Part shown: piece after piece, positions 1-12,190 of the stretch
Layout: every line of letters begins with the position of its first letter
How positions within the stretch are numbered: position 1 is the first letter of the stretch
Assembly (NCBI RefSeq): GCF_035046485.1
Contig: NC_085138.1
Location: 45,791,464 to 45,855,463, forward strand
DNA from: Aedes albopictus
Taxonomy: Eukaryota > Arthropoda > Insecta > Diptera > Culicidae
Reading direction: 5' to 3'
Length of the DNA stretch: 64,000 bases
Made by a program: the position numbers and the translations under genes
The notes under the pieces: generated by a model
Told to the model about the DNA's origin: nothing
Database searches by the model: none
Seen by the model: the letters and a program-made list of their open reading frames with translations, nothing else

Positions 1-10
1 AGTGCATGGT

Positions 11-28
11 ATTATTATTATTATTATT
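11..28 (-). repeat. (TAA)n 3' tail of LINE copy A
   Basis: Six ATT units on plus (TAA/AAT on the element strand) follow the AT-rich 3' UTR directly. A short TAA array instead of poly(A) is characteristic of I-type LINEs and marks the 3' junction with flanking DNA. Confidence 0.85.
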
Positions 29-335
29 GTTTATTTTTTAATTAAAAATTTAGAAAGAGGGAAAAGCCCCCTTGAGCGATATTCATTTCAAATCATTCTC
101 AAAAGGGCGCAAAACCTCTTTATCTTTTCATAAATCATTACAAAAATAAAATATTTTAAAACTAATCTTAAGGCTCAAACGGAATTTATCCATCGCAGAG
201 CCGGAATCTTGATAGTGGATCCTCAACCGAAAACCAGGCAATCCTCCATCGATTTTATATTTTCTTCAATCCTGAAAAAACAGAAAAAAATGCGAGAATC
301 ATTCAAAATATAAAAAAAAACATTATGTTTAAAAA

Positions 336-3300
336 TCATACTAAATAAGAAATGTCATTTAAAAATCTATATAACAATTGCATATTTGGAAGAAATTTAC
401 TTGCTAATATATCTCGAACAGACTCAGGAAACGTATCATGAGGTTTTTGTAAATTACTAAGGAATGAAATTCTAGGTATACTATATTTATTACAATTAAA
501 AACTATATGATCGATATCCTCATAAAAATCGCCGCAATCACATAAATTTGAATCTTTTATATTAATGCGATACAAATGACTATTACAAATATAATGATTT
601 GAAATAAGTCTTGATAATGAACAAATAAAATTTCTTCCAACAAACAATTTTTTGAACCATGAAGTGTGATTTACAATTGGCTGAATGGAATGACACCAAC
701 GGCCTTTATCGCTGGAATTCCAAGAAAAGTTGCCAATCATGTAAAGATTTAGTTTTCAATATAGTATGATATTCAGAAGAAGCAATTTGACGATTATACA
801 TAACACCACAACGAACACCTAATTTAGCCAATGTATCAGCTTGCTCATTGCCATATATAATAGAATGGGCTGGAATCCATACAAATTTGATAATAAACCC
901 CTGACGGTATAAATTATATAATTCTTCTTTCAATTTTAATATGATATGATGTGTTTTAAAGTTAAAATTTATGGATTTGATAGCATTTAAACAGCTTAAA
1001 CTATCCGTACATATAATAAATATATTTGTAGTTAACTTTTTAATTATCGTACAAGTAAAATATAAAGCAGTTAATTCAGCAATGAATATTGAACAAGGAG
1101 ATTGTAATTTATAAAAATAAGTAGAAGTGTAATTATATATACCAAATCCAGCAACATTTTGAATCAATGACCCATCAGAAAAGTAAATCTGATGAACATC
1201 AAAACCAATAAATTTTCGTTGAAATAACGAAGATGCAAAACGAGGAATTTCGAAACTAGGAATTTGTTTTAATTCTTCATGGAATGATAAATCAATAATA
1301 GGAGTAAATGAATGGATATTAATATCAAAATTATGGAAATTAACTGAGGGAATCAAATTTGGCGCAATATTCAATGAGCAACAATATTGAAATGAATGTA
1401 ATATTCTACAAGTAGGATTTATTATAGATAAGCATTTCAAAATGTCAATTAATGGATGAATTTTATTGATACATTGTAACACAAATTTGCAATTTAGCTC
1501 GTGCAAACGTATTTTGAGTGGAACAATACCCGCTAGAACTTCTACAGATTTAGTATGAGTAGAGTTCATTAATTTTAGACAGATTCTCAAACTACGGAAT
1601 TGAATTTTCTCTAATTTAGAAAATTGTGTATGAGTTGTGCTTATAAAAGTGAAACAACCATATTCCAAAACAGAACGAATAGTTGTTTTATAGAGTACTA
1701 TCAAATCAGATGGATGTGCACCCCACCAAGTGCCTGTAATGGTTTTGAGAAAGTTTATTCTTTTTGAACAAATTTTTTGAACATGTTGAATATGTTTATT
1801 CCACAATAATTTTGAATCAAACCAAATTCCTAAATACTTATAGTCATCAACTTGTTCAATTTCATGACCATTGAGGTACAAATTAATACTAATGAGAGAG
1901 CGTTTACGAGAAAATAAAATAAATTTCGTTTTTGCTACTGAAAATGTGAAACCATTATTATGAGCCCAAGATCCAATGTTATCTAATGTGCATTGCATAA
2001 AATGACGCATTATTTCTCTATTATTTCCACAAATAGAAAGAACTTTATCATCCGCAAACTGAAAAAAATAACAACCATTTGGAATGATAGATATTATATC
2101 ACTAGTGAACAAATTATATAAAAAGGGACTTAAGCAAGATCCTTGAGGAAGAACAAAATAACTATACCGAATCAATTTAGAGGATCCTTCATGGAAAAAA
2201 TGTAAAATTTTGAATGAAAAGAGATTGTATAGAAAATTTGTAATTATTATTGGAATTTTTAAATTGTTTAATTTATTAAAAAGTAAATCAATTAACACCG
2301 AATCATAGGCACCAGAAACATCAAGAAAAGTTGATACAACATCTTGTTTTTTTATTAAATGCTAAATTAATTTGTGAAGCTAAAAGAGCAACGCAATCTC
2401 GAGTGCCAGAGCCTTTCCTAAATCCAAATTGACAAGATGGCAAAATTTGATTATTCTCGGCCCATAATTCAAGACGATTCAATAACATTCTTTCCATGAG
2501 TTTACGAAGATAAGATAATAAACTAATCGGTCTACGACTATCAACCGATGAAGGATCTTTGCCTGGTTTAACAATACTAACAATTTTGATAAAACGCCAT
2601 TCTATTGGAAATATATTTTGGGATAAAAATAAATTATACAATAACAATAAATGTATCTTTCCTTCTAATGGTAAATTTTGCAACACAACAAATTGTATAT
2701 TATCAATCCCCGGAGAAGTATTATTTGTAATAGATAAAGCTAAATCTAATTCTTCTATGGAAAAAGAAGCGCAAAGTTCTGGAAAGTAATTATACTTCTG
2801 ATGATTTTTGAAGTTAATGAATTGAGGAACATAATCGGGACAAATTTTAGATGCAAATTTTTCAATCCAGTCTTCAGAATATTCCGAAATATTTGGCGAA
2901 GAAGAGTCGTAATTTCTTAAATTTCTAGCTACAGACCATAATGCTGATAAAGATGTTTCTCTGTCTAGATTTTCAATAAAATGTTTCCAATAATTCCTCT
3001 TTTTAAATTTAGTTACACGAACAAATTGCGCTTCTGCTTTACAGTATGAAAAATAATTTTCCCGTGATCCTGAACGGCGAAATTTTTTAAAAGCTTCTGA
3101 TTTATTTTTCAGGGCAAATGAACAATCACTATCCCACCAAAATGAAGGACTTTTTTTATTAGTAGGTTTTGGAATAATTTTGTATTTTTGAGATTTAAGT
3201 AAACAACGTATTAATATCTCAGAAAAAAGTTTATAATTTTCAAGTGGAGAAACAGAATGATCAGAAGTATTCAAAGAAAATGAAATAAGATCAGCAAACT

Positions 3301-4039
3301 TCTGCCAATCAACATTTTTGCATAAATCAGGAACATAAGGTTTATTATATGATTGATTATGATCTGTTTTACAAATCCCTATCAAAATTGGTAAATGGTC
3401 ACTACCATTCGGATCATCAATTGTTTTCCAAGAAGAAATGAAAGATAAAGAGTTTGAACAAAGAGATAAATCAATACAAGTATGTTGAGCTGGAGGAACA
3501 GCAATCCTAGTAAAAGATCCGTCATTCAAAATATTTAAATTGAGTTCATCAATTAAATCCATAATCAAATTACCTCTACCATCAGATTTGTCACTTCCCC
3601 AAGCTATATTGTGAGCATTAAAATCTCCTAATATAAAAAATGGAGATGGAATATTATCTAAAATAGTTTTCATTTGTGATATTTGAAAAGTGTTATTGGG
3701 AGGAATGTAAACACAAACAATAGAGAATTCTGTATTATTATTATTAACAGAAATGGCAATAAATTCAATTGATGATTCGAAAGGTAAATTCAAATGTTTA
3801 AACTGAATACCATTACGGATTCCAATCAAAACTCCTCCATATGAATCATTTCTATCTTTACGAATGATATTATAAGAAGAAATATGCAAATTTTTGCTAT
3901 CAACCAACCAAGTTTCATTTAAGCAAAAAATATCAATATCCAAATTAAATAATAAAGTTGTCAACCTATCAATTTTGGGTATAATACTGCGACAGTTCCA
4001 TTGCAAAATATTGAATAAATTTTGATTAATACAAGCCAT
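336..4039 (-). pseudogene. ORF2 of LINE copy A: APE endonuclease, reverse transcriptase, RNase H (frameshifted)
   Basis: Encodes the polyprotein that nicks the target and copies the RNA by target-primed reverse transcription. It opens at 4039 with MACINQNLF. The AP-endonuclease domain shows LQWNCRS, CLNETWL, LGDFNAHN and GSDHLPI. The RT domain shows FGFRKGSGTRDC, LPQGSCLSP and the catalytic FADD box. RNase H shows FSDGS, AELTALY, CTDSLS and YGNEQADTLAK, so the acidic catalytic residues are present. The last part (740-336) has a Cys/His knuckle, CDCG then HIVFNC. Two single-base frameshifts break it. One is a T7 run at 2347-2353, where copy B implies six bases; the other is near 720-740. ORF2 starts inside the ORF1 stop codon (TAATG). 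Identification is firm; function is lost. Confidence 0.93.
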
Positions 4040-5335
4040 TAAAACGAGAACATTGAAGCAATGAGGGGTCCAAAGGCATTCAATTTTTCAAAAAGTGAAG
4101 CAATAAATGGCAAAACTTTTTTAATTAAATTTTTCCAAAAATCACTAAATCCTAGAAATTCAACTATTTGCTCCAAAATTTTTAAAATAGAGTTATCATC
4201 ATTTTCATTATTATTTGATGAGTTTGTAACATTATCATTATTAATTTTATTTTCATTTTTATCTACTCTTTGAAATCCAGGTATAGTTCGTGGAGTAGAG
4301 GAAGTATTAAGAGGAGGGAAGTTTGTATCAAATGATGTTGATGGTTGAGGATCATTAGTATCATGTCTATCAGAAAAAAACTTTGGATCTTTTCCTTTTG
4401 ATTGGAGGTTTATAAATAAATTGATTGGAATCCTGATTCGAATCGTCGTTATCAGCATCAGATAATGTTTCATAAATATTAGCCGAACTAAAATCACCAG
4501 AAGCTTTCAAAATTTCAGAATAAGATAATTGATGATTTATTTTGATTTGCTGATTGTATTTTTTTGATTAGCTTTATAAACTGAACAATCTTTAAGAGAG
4601 TTGTGCTGTTTTTGACAATAAATACACTCATCTGAATGTTTACTACATTCTGATGAACAATGAGGTTGTCCACATTTGGAACATTTAGGTTTATTTGAAC
4701 AATATTCTGAGGTGTGTCCAAATAAAAGGCATCGAGTACAATGCATTAATTTCGGAAAATATAGTCTAACATCAAAAGTTACATTATTAACCGATAAAAT
4801 GTCCGGAAGAACAGAACCGGCAAAAGTAATCTTTATGCAATCCGAATGAATGTACTTCGATTCATTGCCTTTAAAAATTAATTTTGATAATCGACTACAA
4901 TCCAAAATTTTAACTTGGGGAAATGGATTTATTTTTAAAAATTCCTAAACCAAAATTTATGATGTCATCGCAACTTAGAGTTTCATCATAAATGACACCA
5001 TTAATTTCGCATGAATCGCATGGAGCGTACACGCGATACGAATTTTGAAATGAATTTGACTCAAGGAGAGCATTTGCATCTCCACGAGAACCAAAAACTA
5101 CCCTTAATTTATCTAAAGAAACCTTCTTGATTTCCTTTACTGATTTGTATCGTTTGTAAACTTCAGCAGAAATTAGGAGAACATTAATTGGTCTCTCCTT
5201 TTTCCTGAAATAAACTACATATGGACCAAGAAAAGTAGATGGAAAAATTTTCACTCTAACTGGTTTTGAGGTTGCTGCAGGAATAGCAGACAAATCCTCC
5301 TCTTTTGAATTAGGTGAATCCCCGTCGGTTTCCAT
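4039..5335 (-). pseudogene. ORF1 (nucleic-acid-binding Gag-like protein) of LINE copy A, frameshifted
   Basis: Starts METDGDSPN at 5335. The N-terminal domain (VVYFRKKERPINVLLIS, then DKLRVVFGS and YRVYAPCDSCEINGVIYDE) is shared with copies B and C. It is followed by three CCHC-type knuckles (CTRCLLFGHTSEYC, CSKCGQPHCSSEC, CIYCQKQHNSLKDC), expected to bind the element RNA. The C-terminus ends in a hydrophobic/amphipathic stretch (FWKNLIKKVLPFIASLF). At least three frameshifts split it: an extra A near 4914-4916, one near 4540, and one between 4370 and 4500. The stop TAA (4041-4039) overlaps the ORF2 ATG by one base. A non-functional copy of a well-recognised family. Confidence 0.9.
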
Positions 5336-5796
5336 GATTGGAAATCAACGGGGAATACAAATTAATCAATGGACAATAGCAAAAAAACTTACTTTCAGAG
5401 AAATAAAACAAAAAATAACAATCAAAACTATACTTAACAATGAGGTTTTCTTGTCAAAAGGAACTTGATTCTTGACAAATATCCAAATTCCCCTCCAAGG
5501 ATCAATTCGAAACGACCTCTTGAAAACGACCACGACCAAACGATCTCTCGAGCCGCAATCCAACAAAACGTTTAAAAGCAGCGACCGCAAACTTGTACTC
5601 TTGAACAACGACGCTCACAGGATACCGCTATGTGTTGTACACTTGTAATCCACTGTCGAGAATCCAACCGCAGCACACCGACTTCAATCCGCAATGCTTG
5701 AAAAATTTTCACCCCGAAACGAGAGAAAATGCCAGTCGCAGGAAAAACTCCGCCTTGTCAAGTCAAGGCCTGCTATGGCAATGAGAGTGCATTGTA

Positions 5797-6064
5797 CCGT
5801 CTACCCTCGTTCGTTTGACCGCATGTAATCTGAACACTTTTTAGTTTGACCCCCTCTAATCTGCACATCGTTCAAACTAAAAATGGTTCAAACGTCATTC
5901 TGCTAGTGGAACGGTGTGAAACGGAACGCAGAACCAAAACAAAACACCAAATCAGGTTGCCAGTAGTGTGTTTTTCGATGCTAACAGAGTTGCTAGACGT
6001 TCAAATTAAAAATGAACCCCGTTGGTTTGCATGAGGTGCCGTTCAAACGAACGGGGGTAGACGG
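5797..6064. mobile_element. TA-flanked MITE, 268 bp
   Basis: Terminal inverted repeats CCGTCTACCCTCGTTCG (left) and CCGTCTACCCCCGTTCG (reverse complement of the right end) extend into GTTTGA. TA dinucleotides abut both ends (5795-5796, 6065-6066). No transposase ORF; the ~60-codon ORF inside is not convincing. TA duplication and short length fit a non-autonomous Tc1/mariner-type element. It touches the 5' target duplication of LINE copy A, so one insertion used sequence created or exposed by the other. Confidence 0.85.
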
Positions 6065-6066
6065 TA

Positions 6067-6454
6067 GTTAATTTTGCTAAGACAAAACATTGAAATTTCC
6101 ACCCTAATCTGAAAATGGATAAACTTTGAACACGAGAACAATATTGGAGTTAAGGGGGATTAATCATGTTTATATTATTCGAACAGCGTCGCGACGGCGT
6201 GTTTGACAATTGCGCCGAGGATGGTGACGGCATGAAAATAAAACGCTCGTGTATGTTTTCAAACCAAGCGTCAGAAGTGTGTTGGTGTGCGTTAGCTAGC
6301 TTGAAAAATAAAACCGATCCTATTCGCAGTACCCAGGTTGAAAAGTGTACCATTAGATTGTAATAATTGAAAGAGAAATTGAACAAAGAGAGCCTCTCAA
6401 ATGCAGATAGGACCTATTGAAATGTTTGGCCTGAAATGTTTTGATTATTGATTA
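6067..6454. other. Stretch without recognisable features
   Basis: AT-rich sequence between two MITEs. ORFs of 65-78 codons overlap on both strands (6150-6386) with no motif, so I assign no gene. Confidence 0.5.
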
Positions 6455-6916
6455 TAGTAGACGTCCGATAACTGCAACATGTTTACGTTTCACTTAGCGA
6501 ACAAAATTCGATAACTGCAACGTCAGACAGGCTAAAGACACTATATGCAAAGACACGAAATGTTCCAATTGGAATTCCAAATTTGCTGTCAACGTCATTC
6601 CAATCGAGCAGGAGACCTGTCAAACGCGCTTTAAAAGCATTGCTCGACAGCATCATCGTCATGACGCGACAATCATCATCAACAGCAACAATGATCAGAT
6701 TTCGTGTCTTTAGCATACAGTGTCTTTAAGACAGGCGTCAACAACCCGTCAATTGACGTTAAATGAACGTAAAATTCATTCGACTGTTCATTTGGGCTAA
6801 CTTGGCGCACCGTTTTGACGGATAGCGGTGCGATAACTGCAAATTTGTTGCACTTACCGGACTTGCAGTTAAAAAGCATTGCAGTTAAACCGTTTGCACC
6901 GACCGAACGTCTACTG
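6455..6916. mobile_element. TA-flanked MITE, family CAGTAGACGT, copy 1 (462 bp)
   Basis: Ends TAGTAGACGTCCG (left) and CAGTAGACGTTCG (reverse complement of right), flanked by TA at 6453-6454 and 6917-6918. Subterminal motifs GATAACTGCAAC, CGTTTCACTTA and TGCAGTTAAAAAGCATTGCAG also occur in the copy at 42245-42533, which confirms a dispersed family. Overlapping minus-strand ORFs are incidental. Confidence 0.85.
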
Positions 6917-6918
6917 TA

Positions 6919-7964
6919 TTTGATAGTTTATGAAGAAGGACATGTTCTTCTTCAGGATACCATTTGGTCACCCTACTTATAGCACAGACCACAGTCAACG
7001 AGCGAGCGCAGAGAGTGACTGTATAGTGGTTTCTGCTTTTAGTGGTGTTGCGTGTACGTACACGCTGCATTACACGAACACTACCTGAGTTATTGGTTGA
7101 AAATAGTAAACAAAGATCAGCTGTTCCCGGCAAAATCAAATGGGCATATTTTCAACCAGTAGATTTGCATTAGTGTTCGTGACACCGCGCTGCGAAACCA
7201 CTATAGTCGCACCGTCGTGAGAAAGTGGTCGTGGTCGGCCAGTCCCTCTCCGATGTTGATTTTACGTACTCACCAATCAACGTAAATAAGTAGCTGCTAT
7301 TGAGTTGTCCAAAAAATGTCTCACGAAACCTAATGCAAGCCTATCCATATACGTGAGAACAAAAGGTGTTTACAAAGTTCTTACAGATAGATTAACACGG
7401 GAAATCTGAACACAAACCACTACCACATAGGAATTTGGATTGGTCAATACGATGCAGTCGAGTCGAGCCCGGTGGCAGGTAGCTTGAGATTGGTGCTCAA
7501 GCCGGAACACATCATCCTTGCAAGATACTGATAAACAAATAGAAGCCTGTTGGGTGGCGATAGGCTCCCTTGACACGCATTGGGATGATGATTCCACCTG
7601 TAAATAGGATGGGAAAAGTGGATTTTGATGATTACACTGTTGATAATGTGAAACGTTGGGAAAGTCTACACACTCAGATTCAATTTCCTCGTTCGGTAAT
7701 TATTTTGTAGAAAAAATTCGGTAATGCTCTAAAACTACCGTTTTTCGGTAAAGTTGATTTATTTTACAAGAGTTCGGTAATTTTATTACCGATTGGTTTG
7801 TAATTCGATACTTTGACAGTATCATCTGTCAAATAATTTACTGTACGTACTGTAAACTCGAGTAATCGCCGTATGCTGTAAAATACTTTATGCAATTCAG
7901 TATCATAATTTCTATTTAAATTTAATACTACCCATTCCAGTATCATAATGACCTGCTTTTCCGT
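6919..7964. other. Unresolved repeat-rich intergenic DNA
   Basis: No convincing gene. An inverted pair around TATAGTGGTTTC (about 7028-7042) and its complement (about 7191-7205) brackets 150 bp and may be a decayed foldback. TTCGGTAA occurs four or more times, in both orientations, at 7680-7790, a motif seen in mosquito MITEs. ORFs of 60-84 codons on minus lack domains. Confidence 0.4.
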
Positions 7965-7967
7965 ACC

Positions 7968-8105
7968 GGTTCATTATGCAACTGAAATGATTATGCAACT
8001 CAATGAGTTGCATAATGAAAATAAGTTGCATAATGTTCATAATGCAACTCGTTTGAGTTGCATTATGAACATTATGCAACTCAAATGAGTTGCATTATGA
8101 AAAAA
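7968..8105. repeat. Palindrome cluster of ATTATGCAACTC / GAGTTGCATAAT
   Basis: Successive inverted copies of ATTATGCAACTCAAATGAG and its complement make several overlapping hairpins in about 140 bp, with spacers AAATAA and GTTCAT. The following CCAACTCGGCAAGCCTCGTTGG (8149-8170) adds another hairpin. Probably the core of a decayed MITE; no clean ends found. Confidence 0.7.
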
Positions 8106-8424
8106 ATCGTTGCAAAACTCGATTTTTTCAACACTCTTCGTATTTATCCAACTCGGCAAGCCTCGTTGGATAAATGTACGACTTGTGCTGAAAATGCAAT
8201 GGGATGATTGCTGATTACATTTTTATCGATTGCTCTCACTTGCCGCCAGCAGTAAAAAATGCAAGCAAGAACTTTTATAGCATCTAGTTTCCAGCGCTGA
8301 CAGCCCGGTGGCGACACCATCGCTTGTATTCAATGCATCGTCTGTGCTACTCTCGGTTTTCAACTTTCTCAAATTCTCACCTCAAGCTCACGGAAGCATG
8401 GTAGTCAAGAACTGTCAAAGCGTA

Positions 8425-9334
8425 GGGTAATTCATGTATTTTGGACAGGCTTAGGACAACGTTGGAGAAATCGTCCCCTAGCTTCCTTAGAAAGCAATTG
8501 ATTATTTTGCAAAGTTACTAATACGCTTGTAATACGATTGTACTTTGCGTTCCTGGTGAGGAAACCCTTAACGAAAGCATTTTAAGCTGAGAAAATCACA
8601 ATTTCCAATCGCCTGTTAGAATTGCATTTTGAACACCGAATATATGTTTTGGACACCCTCAGGTATATATAATTTGGACAGGGCAATTATCTCATTGTTT
8701 AGCCATGAATATTGCTAAATCATGGAAGCAGCATAAACTAACAAATATTTTCTTGCAAATAATCAAATTTCTCCGCTTAACAGGCATCTATTTTGATAAC
8801 TATTACAGTTTTTGTTAAAATCGAGGAAATATCGCCAGACCCACAGAATACGCCTCCAAGTATGCAATCGCACAGCATCCCCATGTAGTTCATCAGATGA
8901 CCAAAATATATGTACAGTTGAAAACTTGTAATGTATTTTGAACATCATCTATTTTAAGTGTTCTAGATGAATGTTAAGAGCTTGGATGACTAATGCTTCT
9001 TTATTGAACATTTTTCATTGCACTAAGGCTTTTAAATTTCTTACAATTATTAATTTAGCGATTTTAAGGTGAATATTGAATGTGACTGTGAAGTGTATGA
9101 CGTCTTGCATACCAGTGCATTTGAGGGGTTTTAGTGAAATAATTTACATTTTCGATAATTTTGAAGTAAATTCTTAACTGTTAAGCGTATTCTCAATGTA
9201 AGTCATCAGAATAGGGTCTGTTTGATCCAATAATCGATATTGAGAAGTTTCTACTTTTATCAGCTCCCCGGAACAAGACATACATCGCCGTGCATGTCCA
9301 AATTACATACATGTCCAAATTATATTTTTTACCC
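8425..9334. mobile_element. TA-flanked TIR element, 910 bp, subterminal TTTGGACA repeats
   Basis: Left end GGGTAATTCATGTATTTTGG; the right end, reverse-complemented, reads GGGTAAAAAATATAATTTGG. TA lies at 8423-8424 and 9335-9336. TTTGGACA/TGTCCAAA recurs at about 8441, 8649, 8676, 9297 and 9312, i.e. mostly subterminal, as in non-autonomous elements where such repeats bind transposase. No transposase coding region visible. Ends are imperfect but in the expected places. Confidence 0.6.
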
Positions 9335-9336
9335 TA

Positions 9337-10139
9337 TGGAAAAATCACCAAAAACGTTAATTGTTAGAAAACGGGATAGTTTTGTGAAAAGTTAGTCATT
9401 AGAAACCAACAATGGTTTGAAAAGGCAACTTTTAGTGTTTATTTCATGTTCCGGAAAACCTTCTTCACCAAGAAAATTCGATTTTACTACCACAGAAAAA
9501 AGTGCCATCTGTGATATTTTTAGTTTGGAATGTCGATGTATTTCGCATCGTTATAGGCTGTTTTACCTCACGCAAATCTGACAGAAAAAGGCCTACTTTC
9601 CCACACCAAACTAGCAGTGCTGTAATGGTTACATGAGTTACCTTCTGGCGCTTCTCAACGAGATGCCCGATGCTGAGTGAAATGTTTCACACATGAATTG
9701 ATTCAAAAGCTTCTAAGGAAACTTCGAGAAATTTTCCTTCCAGAACACTCTAGGATCTTCTTGATTCGATGAAAAACTTATATAATTTGAAAAGTTTTAA
9801 AAATTAAACACACAATCTTTATCTTCAAAGAAAGATAATTGTCAAAAGGATCGAAAAAGTATACAATATTTTTGGAACGTAGCTAGCGTTGGCTCTGCTA
9901 GTGTGATCATAGTAGCCCTGGATTTTTATGTTGAAGTAGATTTGACTGCAGTTAAATCGTAGTATGGACACTTTTTATTATGGTATGGTAAAAAAGCTAA
10001 CCCTTATTTGAAAGCTCTTTAGGGGGCTGTTAATAAACCACGTAGACCAAAATTTGGCCATTTTTCGCGTTTTAAAGTCTAAATTGTAGTTACACCTGGA
10101 ACAAATTCAGAGTTTCAGAACGAACATGATTAACAAGAT
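9337..10139. other. Unresolved interspersed-repeat DNA
   Basis: No gene seen. Around 10022-10045 is GGGGGCTGTTAATAAACCACG, a fragment related to the GTCCATAAACTACG-type repeat that also appears, inverted, near 43228-43248. The rest is AT-rich without structure I can define. Confidence 0.4.
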
Positions 10140-10441
10140 TAAGTGCAACTGAATCGACTTCTCTAAAACTTAGAAAGAACAGCCTGTGTTTAAAAGAAGG
10201 AAAAATCTTCGATGAAAAAGTTGTTAGCCGTTATGCTTATAGTAAGTATAAAAGTAAAATTACGAAAAAAACACCCTATGCTCGGAAGAAGGAAAAACTC
10301 TGTTGAGGGCTGTAGTCCTCATAATGAGTAAAACATTTAAACTAGAAAGAGCAGTAGTAGACTACCGCCGTGAAACAGAACAGTTAAACTAGAAAGAGTT
10401 TAGAAGAAGTAAATTTTCAGATGAACAAGTTGATAGCTATA
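10140..10441. repeat. Left part of an ~85-bp tandem minisatellite
   Basis: Units contain the ordered words AAACTAGAAAGAACAGCC, TATGTTTAAAAGAAGGAAAA, TCCGATGAAAAA, TAGCTGTAATGCTTATAG, then AGTGAGTA. Three to four diverged units lie here; the array resumes at 11494 after a 1050-bp insertion. A more diverged relative is at about 38400-39200. Confidence 0.8.
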
Positions 10442-11491
10442 CCCAGGTAACCACTAAGCATTTGAATAAGCCGTGTATCAGCCCGTATTATGCATTTAAA
10501 CTGCTTGCTGCCCTACATAAGCAGTTTGAATGCATAACTGCACTGAGTTAGCATAAGCTGTGCTGCTCAAATGCTTTTGGCTGTTAATTAGCATTTCAAC
10601 TGCTTGAAGTGTTTTCAATTGGGGGCAATCAGAATGCTTTTCAACTGCTCTTTAAATGCTAGGAGCAAAAAGGTTGGGAGATATGTTACGCATTTGGCAA
10701 CATATATTGTCTCTCTCTTACAGAGCCTATGCTTCTGTTTACAAATTTGTGCATCTTATTTGTTTCTTCATTTTCCTCTACTCATCCAAAAACACCAAAG
10801 AAAACATTACTGCAGCTGGATTGGTTTGGGAATTCGTCCATCAAAAAATCACCCATTATTTATCATTTCGTCGGAAAATGTGTGCCGAATAGGAAGATGC
10901 TTTGCTGGATCATAGGATTGTTTGAAAGAGGGAAGAAGGAATCATATTCCACAGATATTGAAAAGAAGGGATCGTAATCCTCTATCACAAACATCTCAAT
11001 GAAAACAAGTTTTTGATGTTGAATCTGAAGCTGTTATCGAATCATTCTTTATATTGGCGATGAAATCAACGCACGCCACCGGAACAGCTTTGGCATCGTG
11101 GATCAGGAGTAACAGAATCAGAAGCAGATATGATTCATCAATCTCCGGATCGTAAGTTCAAACCTACATCACTACAAAAATTAGCAAAAAAATATCACCT
11201 AGAACCGGCTGGAATATGGAAGGAAGATGAAGCGGAAAGCAGACTGAGAGAACGAGAAGCAGACGTCAATCTATTTTTGTTTTTTTTGCCTCGACGAGGC
11301 GTTACGCTTGTTTGACATTTCGTCACGACGTTCTTGAAGGGATAGCACTAAAACAGCCCGTTATTTTGCCAAAACCTGCTGTAAGGTAGCACTATAGGCG
11401 CATATACGGCTAATTAGCATTAAACGCCTTGTCGTAAAGGCTACTATAATGCTGAAGGAATGCTATTTTAAATGCTTACTGGTTACTTGGG
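10442..11491. mobile_element. TA-flanked TIR element (1050 bp) inserted in the minisatellite
   Basis: TIRs CCCAGGTAACCACTAAGCAT and (reverse complement of right) CCCAAGTAACCAGTAAGCAT, flanked by TA at 10440-10441 and 11492-11493. Subterminal GCATTTAAACTGCT-like words repeat in the first 180 bp. The minisatellite continues on both sides, so this is a clean insertion. Short ORFs within (10604-11315) have no transposase signature; a non-autonomous element is the best reading. Confidence 0.82.
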
Positions 11492-11493
11492 TA

Positions 11494-12190
11494 ATATGTA
11501 CGTATATGAGTAAAACAGCCTATGTTCAGAAGAAGAAGGAACTCTGATGAAAAAGTTAATGGCTGTAATCTTTATAATGAGAAAAGAACAGCCTATTTTC
11601 AAAAGAAGGAAAAATTTCCGATGAAAAATTTAATAGCTGTTATGTTTATAGTGAGTATAACTGTTAAGCTAGAAGAAAAGCCTATGTACAGAAGATGGAA
11701 AAACTCTTATGCAAAAATAAATGGCTGTAATACTTATAATGAGTAGAATAGTTAAACTAGAAAGAACAGCCTATTTTCAAAAGAAGGGAAAATCTCTGAT
11801 GCAAAAATTAATTGCTGTAATGCTCATAGTGAGTAGAACACTAAAACTAGAGAGAACAGCCTATGTTTAGAAGAAGAAAAAATCTCCGATGAAGGATTTA
11901 AAAGCTGTAATGCTTATAGTGAGTACAACTGTTAGACTAGAAGAAAACCTATGTACAGAAGAAGGAAATACTCTTATGAAAATTTTATGGCTGAAATACT
12001 TATAATGAGTAGAAAGTTAAACTAGAAAGAACAGCCTATTTTCAAAAGAAGGAAAAATTTCCGATGAAAAATTAAATTGCTGTAATGCTCATAGTGAGCA
12101 GAACATTAAAACTACAAAGAACAGCCTATGTTTAAAAGAAGGAAAAAGCCTCGATGATAAATTTGATAGCTGGAATGCTATATTTATTCT
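11494..12190. repeat. Right part of the ~85-bp tandem minisatellite
   Basis: About eight further units carry the same ordered words (ACAGCCTATGTTTAGAAGAA, TCCGATGAAAAATT, GCTGTAATGCTTATAGTGAG). Alternate units differ systematically (ACAGCCTATTTTCAAAAGAA versus CCTATGTACAGAAGA), suggesting a two-unit higher-order repeat. The short ORF at 11522-11746 is a by-product. Confidence 0.82.

Larger units (their letters stand above)
12..5785 (-). mobile_element. I-clade non-LTR retrotransposon, copy A, near full length
   Basis: A LINE read on the minus strand: 5' UTR (about 5785-5336), ORF1 (5335-4039), ORF2 with endonuclease, reverse transcriptase and RNase H (4039-336), 3' UTR (335-29) and a tail of six TAA-type repeats (28-11). 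RNase H plus a TAA tail plus a CCHC-bearing ORF1 is the I-factor-type architecture. Both ORFs carry several frameshifts, so the copy is dead. AGTGCAT followed by GGTA at 1-11 and AGTGCAT followed by TGTA at 5786-5796 flank it as a candidate target-site duplication. The left copy may extend beyond the window, so the exact 5' end could lie a few bases below 5785. GGCCTTGAC near the 5' end (5771-5762) recurs at the 5' end of copy B. Confidence 0.93.

Noticed and set aside
2559..2789. Plus-strand 76-codon ORF
   Set aside because: Antisense shadow of the LINE A reverse transcriptase.
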